A DNA stretch of 9,708 nt from Herminiimonas sp. (GTDB taxonomy: Bacteria; Pseudomonadota; Gammaproteobacteria; Burkholderiales; Burkholderiaceae): the NCBI GenBank assembly GCA_014377155.1, contig JACMQD010000387.1:1-9708 (forward strand), in the 5' to 3' direction. The position numbers and the translations under genes are program-made. Below, in pieces: positions 5,481-9,708 of the stretch. The notes below the pieces were generated by a model. It saw nothing but the letters and a program-made list of their open reading frames with translations. It had not been told where the DNA came from and did no database searches. Position 1 is the stretch's first letter. The number at the start of each line of letters is the position of its first letter.

Positions 5481-5770
5481 ACCACCATGCCGCAGCTTCT
5501 GCCCTTCCACCGTGCATCCACAGCATTATCCCCAGCCCGTGCGCCAAACCCACGATGCTTCACCCCCGCCGCACCCGCCATGAAACGCGCTACATTGCCC
5601 GCTAACCCCTGCTTCCTCATCCTCCCCACCCACCATTACCATCTAGCCTGCCCCGTCAATGCCTCACTCAGCTAACGGTGCGGCTTTCAACGGTGAGCGG
5701 GTGAAAGTACTTTTCGCAGCATGGTGGTCGACCGCGGCGTGACAGCATTGGCGGCCGTTCGGTTTGGGAC
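5481..5770. other. Pyrimidine-rich non-coding stretch
   Basis: Nothing here can be supported as a gene. From about 5490 to 5660 the plus strand is strongly rich in C and T, leaving a G-rich minus strand with several GGGG or GGTGGG runs. Minus-strand open frames of about 35-40 codons exist but lack ribosome sites. From 5690 on, the composition changes to a mixed sequence leading into the 14-bp array. A non-coding RNA on the G-rich strand cannot be ruled out, but I see no recognisable RNA family. Confidence 0.4.
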
Positions 5771-5917
5771 CATCGCGGCGTTCTGATCGTGGCGGTCTGA
5801 TCGTGGCCTTCGATCGTGGCGGGCGGATCGTTCCATTACATCATGGCAGTACCATCGTGCGGTTTTCATCGTGGTGGCGAGCGTTCCGAAACCGTCGTGG
5901 AATTGGTCGATCGTGAA
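5771..5917 (+). repeat. Degenerate array with a unit of about 14 bp (iteron-like)
   Basis: A nonamer close to GATCGTGGC recurs at 5771, 5785, 5799, 5812, 5826, 5839, 5853, 5867, 5879, 5893 and 5909. The spacings are 14, 14, 13, 14, 13, 14, 14, 12, 14 and 16 bases. Units at 5785, 5799 and 5812 are identical (GATCGTGGC); the others vary, for example CATCGCGGC, CATCATGGC, CATCGTGGT and GATCGTGAA. Because 14 is not a multiple of three, the array is unlikely to reflect a protein repeat, and stop codons interrupt the frames. It ends about 150 bp beyond the 3' end of the recombinase gene. A set of protein-binding sites is the most natural reading; an unrelated decayed satellite is the alternative. 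Confidence 0.6.
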
Positions 5918-6063
5918 GTGGCGGAAAACCATGTTCCAAAAATGGTGGGCACAGAGATTGCTGAAGGGGATCGCAAACCAGTTGATTGCGGTGCGGAATG
6001 AGGGGATCGGTGATCTTCGCGGTTCGCTGGCAAACCGTCTCAGGATGCGGCTTGCGTCGACTG

Positions 6064-7824
6064 CTAACCAAGGGCCAGCCATCGATCTTTAGCGGCGAAC
6101 CACCTTGCGTCGGCCTCCGCCCTCGCTTCATCGGATAGCGATCGCGTGATGCCCGTGCGCAGCGCCTTTTCGGCTAATATTATGCGGTCGTTCTCTGGCA
6201 TTTTCGGGTCGAGGCTAAACACCTTGCCGCCGACTTCCTTTGTAACAAGCACGACCATACCCGTCTCGTAGAACTCAAACCGATCCATTAAAGATGTAAA
6301 TCCAGCGTGTGCCAAAGACCGAGCTTTCAATCGCTCGCCATGATCCTCACAAGTGAGCTTGCCGCGGATGCCTTGAATCTTGGCGATAATGTCCATAGGC
6401 TGCGTATGCGCCGCGTGTGATAGGTCTTGCTCCATAACCTGCAAGTCGGCTTCCATGGCCTCTATCTGGATTTCCAGCGCCGCGATGGATTGCGCCAGCG
6501 TCTTGCTAAACACTTCCATAAGGTTGGCGGTGCCTGTGGCGAGATTGGACTTAGCAACGTCGATTTGTCGCGCTTGCTCTGCCACGTTTTCCGCCAATTT
6601 TTGGTTCGGCCCTTGACCGTCAAAGACGCGATCCTGCAGAGCCGTTTCCAGATAATATTTTAAGACAAGCCTTTCCACCTTCGGATAATTGAAACCGCGC
6701 TTATTGGTGCACTCATGGCCCCGCCTTGCATTGTTGCACTTAAGGGCTGCGTTGGTGGAACGCACTGTATAAGTGCTAACCGATCCATCTGGTCTTTTGT
6801 GCCTTACCAAATTGCCAGCTTTGTTTGACGACTGGTAATACATTGCTGCACCGCATTCGCCGCAAGTGGCTATGGCCGCAAAAAGATTATTCCGTTCGCT
6901 GGCTCCATTGGTTGTAAGTTTCTTGCGGGTTTTGCGGAGCGCTTGAACCCGATTAAATGTGTCAGCATCGATTGCCTGCGGATAATAATCCGCGATCACG
7001 ATGCCTTTAGAAGTTTCTGCGTGCGAGCTAGCGCCATGTGCACGAGACATAGCTTCAAACTCGCCAAGAACCGCCCGATTGGTCAGCAGCTTATGCAAGT
7101 ACGCCGTGCTCCAACCTTGTGCACTCGCCTTTTTTCCATATCCCCAACTTGGCTCTTTGCGAGAGTTAAGCCTATGCACAATGGCAGGCAATCCGTTGCC
7201 GCCTAGATAGCTCGCATAAATCTCACCAAGCACGTTAACCCGATGCGGGATAATGAGGATTTTCTTGGTCTTGGCATCGGCCTCTAACCAAGCTGGTAGA
7301 ATCTTCGTCATGGCCAAACGGCTTCCGTTAACCGCCGCTTGAATCTTGGCTTCCCATGCCTTGCGAACCCGCTCCGACTTCTTGGCAGACTCCTTGTGTG
7401 CCAAGTCCGCCGCAAGCATGATTTTAATCATTTCGATTAATTCAGGCTTCTGCGAAGCATCTAGGAATTGATCGCCGCTTACGATGGCGACGGAAACGCC
7501 GCATTTAAGCAACTCGCGAACAATGTCCGTGGCTGGCTCGAAACCTTCGCGGCTAAGTCTGTCAACATTTTCTACGACAAAAATCTGCCCTCTGCGTTTG
7601 CCAGCTTGTGCCATCGCTTCAAACGATCCAAGGGCCGAACCAACAGCGCGGTTGGTCGCGTCGAATGCAGACTTACCAAGATCGGTAATCACGCGATCGG
7701 TGGAATGCTGCCATCCACGCCGCTCGCAATGGGCGCGGCAATCGGCTAATTGGCGTTCCAGAGAGTGCCCGCCGCCTTGTTCGGCAGTCGAGAACCGCGC
7801 ATAAATCCAAGCTGTTTCAGTCAT
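6064..7824 (-). CDS. Large serine recombinase (integrase)
   Basis: The product, 586 aa, is a site-specific DNA recombinase. The N-terminal resolvase domain (about 1-150) has YARFST at 8-13, with Ser12 the likely nucleophile, SLERQ at 21-25 and DRLSR at 88-92, all typical of active enzymes. The recombinase domain (about 175-255) includes WGYGKKASAQGWS and LLTNRAVLGEF. A zinc ribbon follows, with CGEC at 321-324 paired with C363 and C372. A coiled coil spans about 405-470, as in phage-type integrases, where it controls the direction of recombination. All domains are present and no frameshift is seen, so the enzyme may be active. The ATG at 7824 has no good ribosome site. The gene reads away from the dprA fragment, and its start is about 50 bp from the junction, the usual position of an integrase beside its attachment site. 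Confidence 0.93.
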   Translation of the reverse strand: MTETAWIYARFSTAEQGGGHSLERQLADCRAHCERRGWQHSTDRVITDLGKSAFDATNRAVGSALGSFEAMAQAGKRRGQIFVVENVDRLSREGFEPATDIVRELLKCGVSVAIVSGDQFLDASQKPELIEMIKIMLAADLAHKESAKKSERVRKAWEAKIQAAVNGSRLAMTKILPAWLEADAKTKKILIIPHRVNVLGEIYASYLGGNGLPAIVHRLNSRKEPSWGYGKKASAQGWSTAYLHKLLTNRAVLGEFEAMSRAHGASSHAETSKGIVIADYYPQAIDADTFNRVQALRKTRKKLTTNGASERNNLFAAIATCGECGAAMYYQSSNKAGNLVRHKRPDGSVSTYTVRSTNAALKCNNARRGHECTNKRGFNYPKVERLVLKYYLETALQDRVFDGQGPNQKLAENVAEQARQIDVAKSNLATGTANLMEVFSKTLAQSIAALEIQIEAMEADLQVMEQDLSHAAHTQPMDIIAKIQGIRGKLTCEDHGERLKARSLAHAGFTSLMDRFEFYETGMVVLVTKEVGGKVFSLDPKMPENDRIILAEKALRTGITRSLSDEARAEADARWFAAKDRWLALG

Positions 7825-7844
7825 TTAGGGCACTTCATGCCGCA

Positions 7845-7873
7845 ACCTTAGCGCGGTGTGCTCTTGTTTACAA
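7845..7873 (-). promoter_or_regulatory. Possible recombinase promoter spanning the junction
   Basis: On the minus strand, TTGTAA (7873-7868) and TAAGGT (7850-7845) are separated by 17 bases and lie about 20 bases before the recombinase ATG. The -10 box is a poor match. The -35 box falls at the dprA junction, so excision could separate it from the gene. Confidence 0.25.
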
Positions 7874-7880
7874 TGGTATC
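7866..7880. other. Probable attachment-site junction between island and dprA
   Basis: Reading the dprA frame leftward, recognisable DprA sequence (IRDGATLIQSADD) ends at about 7875-7878. The preceding codons read LVYNG in place of the usual Gly-x-Asn-x-Leu type sequence. The change coincides with the drop in GC content and with the recombinase start. The exact crossover bases cannot be fixed without the other junction. Confidence 0.55.
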
Positions 7881-8201
7881 CGCGATGGCGCCACGCTGAT
7901 CCAGTCGGCCGACGACGTGATCGAAGTGCTGAGCGACTTCCACGGCGCGCCGCACCTGCGCTTGCGCGAGATTTTTGCCGCTGCGCCTGACTTGGATGAC
8001 GCCGTCGAGGATGGTCTGGTGGAGATCGGTCAGCTCGATATCGCCGCGCTGCTGACCACCGCCCCCGTTGCGGTCGACGACCTGATCCGGCTATCGAGCG
8101 GGTCGCCCGGCGCGGTGCAGATGGCGTTGCTCGAACTCGAACTGGCCGGGCGGCTGACGCGCCATGCCGGGGGCCGGGTGTCGCTCGACACGGGCGGATA
8201 A
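7875..8201 (+). pseudogene. dprA: C-terminal fragment of dprA (DNA processing protein A)
   Basis: The frame encodes about 108 aa against a usual DprA length of roughly 360-380. It begins within the end of the Rossmann-like DNA-binding domain, GIRDGATLIQSADDVIEVL, and ends with the winged-helix C-terminal domain: LLTTAPVAVDDLIRLSSG, then LLELELAGRLTRHAGGRVSL. DprA loads RecA onto incoming single-stranded DNA in natural transformation. The nucleic-acid-binding core and the GSR-type motifs are missing, so this fragment cannot do that. The first usable start codon would be GTG at 7917. The missing front presumably lies on the far side of the island. Loss by insertion is inferred from the recombinase next to the break. 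Confidence 0.85.
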
Positions 8202-8295
8202 GGCTTACAATCAGCCGGTTGACCGTGATTATTTTGCGTGGAACAGTGCAGCAATTGCGTGGCGGGGGCTGCGCGGGGCAGGGGACACGTTCGAC

Positions 8296-9312
8296 ATGAC
8301 CAATTACAAGACATCCGCTCTCGTGCGGGCGCTGCTCGGCACGGCATTGCTGGCGGCACCGGTCGCGATCCGCGCCGAAACACTGCCACTCAAGGTTTCG
8401 GGTCAGGATGCCGCGCGCGGGGTCACGCAATTGTCGATCGGCGCGTTCAACGTAGGGTTTATATTCAAATCAGTCGATTCCACCAAGGCGATGGACGGCA
8501 TTGTCGGCCTGACACAAGGCACGACCCGGGCTGAATCGACGCTGGTCGGGATCACGCCCGAGATCATGCAGACGATCACCGACGCCGCTTATGCCGACTT
8601 TGTCGCCAAGCTGGGCGCCGCGGGTTACACGCTCCAGCCCACAGCGGCGCTGTTTGCAACGCCGCTGCCGCATGCGCACGCCGAAGTTTCGCCGCTCAAC
8701 ATCAACATTGCGCTGGAAAAGAAGGCCACCGGCAAAGTTACGTTCGTCAAGCCGAGCGCCATCCCGGTGCTGTACCTGATTCCAGGCGATTTCACCGCCA
8801 GCGGCATGAGCAGCATGGGCCTGAACATGAACTCCGGCCAGACCGCTTACGCGCTAAGCCAGTACGCCAAGACGGCGGGCGTCGGGGTGATCGACGTTGT
8901 CTATCTTATCGATTTCTCCGATGCCAAGCAGAACGGCGGCTTCTCGGTCAAGGTCAATTCGGGCGTTTCGATCGCGAGCAACTATTCGCGCGCCACGCTG
9001 ATCGCGCCGACCGGCAAGCAGGCGGTGATCAAGATCACCGACAGCATCGCGGTGGCAGGGGATTTCGCGACGATGCGCGATACCACCAGCGGCTTTACGA
9101 AAACGACGCAGACCGCAACCAAGGTGCTGGGCGGTCTCAGCAAGCTGGGCGCACTGGGCGGATTTGGCGGGATGGGCGGCATGTTCAAGACCGGCGGCGC
9201 CACCAAGCAGATCGAATTCGACGCCAAGCCCGAGAATTATCGCGCCGGCGCCACCGAAGCCGCCACGCTCGCCAATGCGCGCATCGTTGCGCAACTGGCC
9301 GCGCTGCGGTGA
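8296..9312 (+). CDS. Secreted protein of unknown function
   Basis: The product is 338 aa. A classical signal peptide, MTNYKTSALV then a hydrophobic core, ends at AIRA (residue 27), which sets the start at 8296 although the frame is open back to 8164. A GGGG tract 11-14 bases upstream may act as ribosome site. The mature protein is periplasmic or surface-exposed. It contains regular strand-like stretches (GVGVIDVVYLIDF, FSVKVNSGVSIASNY) and a glycine- and methionine-rich low-complexity segment at about 276-303. No domain is recognised with confidence. Codon use is GC-rich, in keeping with resident chromosome. It lies 94 bp downstream of the dprA fragment on the same strand and converges with the gene at 9335. 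Confidence 0.8.
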   Translation: MTNYKTSALVRALLGTALLAAPVAIRAETLPLKVSGQDAARGVTQLSIGAFNVGFIFKSVDSTKAMDGIVGLTQGTTRAESTLVGITPEIMQTITDAAYADFVAKLGAAGYTLQPTAALFATPLPHAHAEVSPLNINIALEKKATGKVTFVKPSAIPVLYLIPGDFTASGMSSMGLNMNSGQTAYALSQYAKTAGVGVIDVVYLIDFSDAKQNGGFSVKVNSGVSIASNYSRATLIAPTGKQAVIKITDSIAVAGDFATMRDTTSGFTKTTQTATKVLGGLSKLGALGGFGGMGGMFKTGGATKQIEFDAKPENYRAGATEAATLANARIVAQLAALR

Positions 9313-9334
9313 TCAAACCCGCGCGCAGCAGTGT

Positions 9335-9708
9335 TCAGAGCGCGGTCGGTGCCGCGAGCTTGCGTTGCGGAGCCGGCTCTCGCGTGCAGGCGCCAAGCGT
9401 GGTGCCGCCGGCGCAATAGGTCAACGCGTCGAGGAACCGGCTCGCCCAGGCCATGTCAGCTGGGGTGTGGGGCCCGCGGAAGGCGACTTGCTTGACCAGC
9501 ATGTCGAAAGTGCCCGCGGTTGCTTCGAGCACGAACGTCTCGCGCTTGCCGGTTTCGGCGAGCACCGGGCAATCGATCGTCACGCGCACGGGTGGCCTTC
9601 CGGCCAGGGCGAGCGAACGGACCGGGCCGACTTGCGCGCCGGGGCACTTGCGCTCGACGCTGCGCGCGATGTTGCCCACGTAGTTTTCGGCCGTCGTCAG
9701 CGCAGCCA
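9335..9708 (-). CDS. C-terminal part of an unidentified protein (partial)
   Basis: The frame is open from the right edge to the TGA at 9335-9337, about 123 codons. A GTG at 9679 could be a start, but the frame continues upstream as ALTTAENY in coding-like sequence, so the true start is probably outside the window. Visible parts include VERKCPGAQVGPVRSLAL, PVRVTIDCPVLAETGKRETFVLEA and a C-terminal LDALTYCAGG with a basic, proline-rich tail. Four cysteines suggest an exported protein, but the N-terminus that would show this is missing. It converges with the gene ending at 9312, with a 22 bp gap. Confidence 0.65.
   Translation of the reverse strand, partial: AALTTAENYVGNIARSVERKCPGAQVGPVRSLALAGRPPVRVTIDCPVLAETGKRETFVLEATAGTFDMLVKQVAFRGPHTPADMAWASRFLDALTYCAGGTTLGACTREPAPQRKLAAPTAL

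Noticed and set aside
5687..6082. Minus-strand open frame of 131 codons over the 14-bp array, and plus-strand frames at 5816-6001 and 5871-6092
   Set aside because: They overlap each other and the 14-bp array, overlap the recombinase end, have no ribosome sites and show no familiar sequence. The period is not a multiple of three.
7825..8430. Minus-strand open frame of 201 codons
   Set aside because: It is an arginine-rich shadow opposite the clear dprA fragment and the following gene in GC-rich DNA.
8854..9294. Minus-strand open frame of 146 codons inside the secreted-protein gene
   Set aside because: Typical GC-rich shadow frame, rich in Arg, Gly and Ala, opposite a gene with a clear signal peptide.
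9319..9345. CCGCGC and GCGCGG as a terminator between the convergent genes
   Set aside because: A 6-bp stem with a 15-base loop and no T-run; in GC-rich DNA this is expected by chance.

Overview
The window looks like a piece of an alphaproteobacterial chromosome, most likely a sphingomonad. The organism call rests on general familiarity with the dprA tail, the GC-rich envelope genes on the right and the dispersed repeats, and is not proven. The right part (about 7875-9708) is GC-rich ordinary chromosome. Everything to its left (1 to about 7870) is visibly richer in A/T, gene-poor and repeat-rich, and reads as the right end of an integrated genomic island whose left end lies outside the window.

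The junction is clear. A large serine recombinase (7824-6064, minus strand) begins about 50 bp from the point where a headless C-terminal fragment of dprA starts (about 7875-8201, plus strand). The simplest reading is that the recombinase integrated the island into dprA; no N-terminal half of dprA is visible here. Beyond the dprA fragment come a secreted protein of unknown function (8296-9312) and a convergent partial gene running off the right edge.

Inside the island, from left to right: the C-terminal end of an unknown gene (2-190); a small gene resembling DUF6626 proteins (274-630); a convergent YfbU-family gene (1169-654); a non-coding stretch with two copies of a structured repeat of about 60 bp (1180-1723); then a cassette-like region from 1724 to about 5480. 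In that region seven copies of a repeat of about 150 bp, all in the same orientation, alternate with seven small unknown genes. Six of the seven genes lie on the minus strand. Five of them have their stop codon at nearly the same place in the terminal segment of the adjoining repeat. Six of the seven products carry a signal peptide, lipobox or membrane segments. The layout recalls an integron cassette array, but canonical attC core sites are absent, so the repeats may instead be a MITE-like or REP-like family that favours gene 3' ends.

Between this region and the recombinase lies a non-coding stretch with a degenerate array of an element of about 14 bp built on GATCGTGGC (5771-5917), which resembles protein-binding iterons. 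The three items most worth following up are the cassette-like repeat and gene region, the 14-bp array beside the recombinase, and the disruption of dprA.
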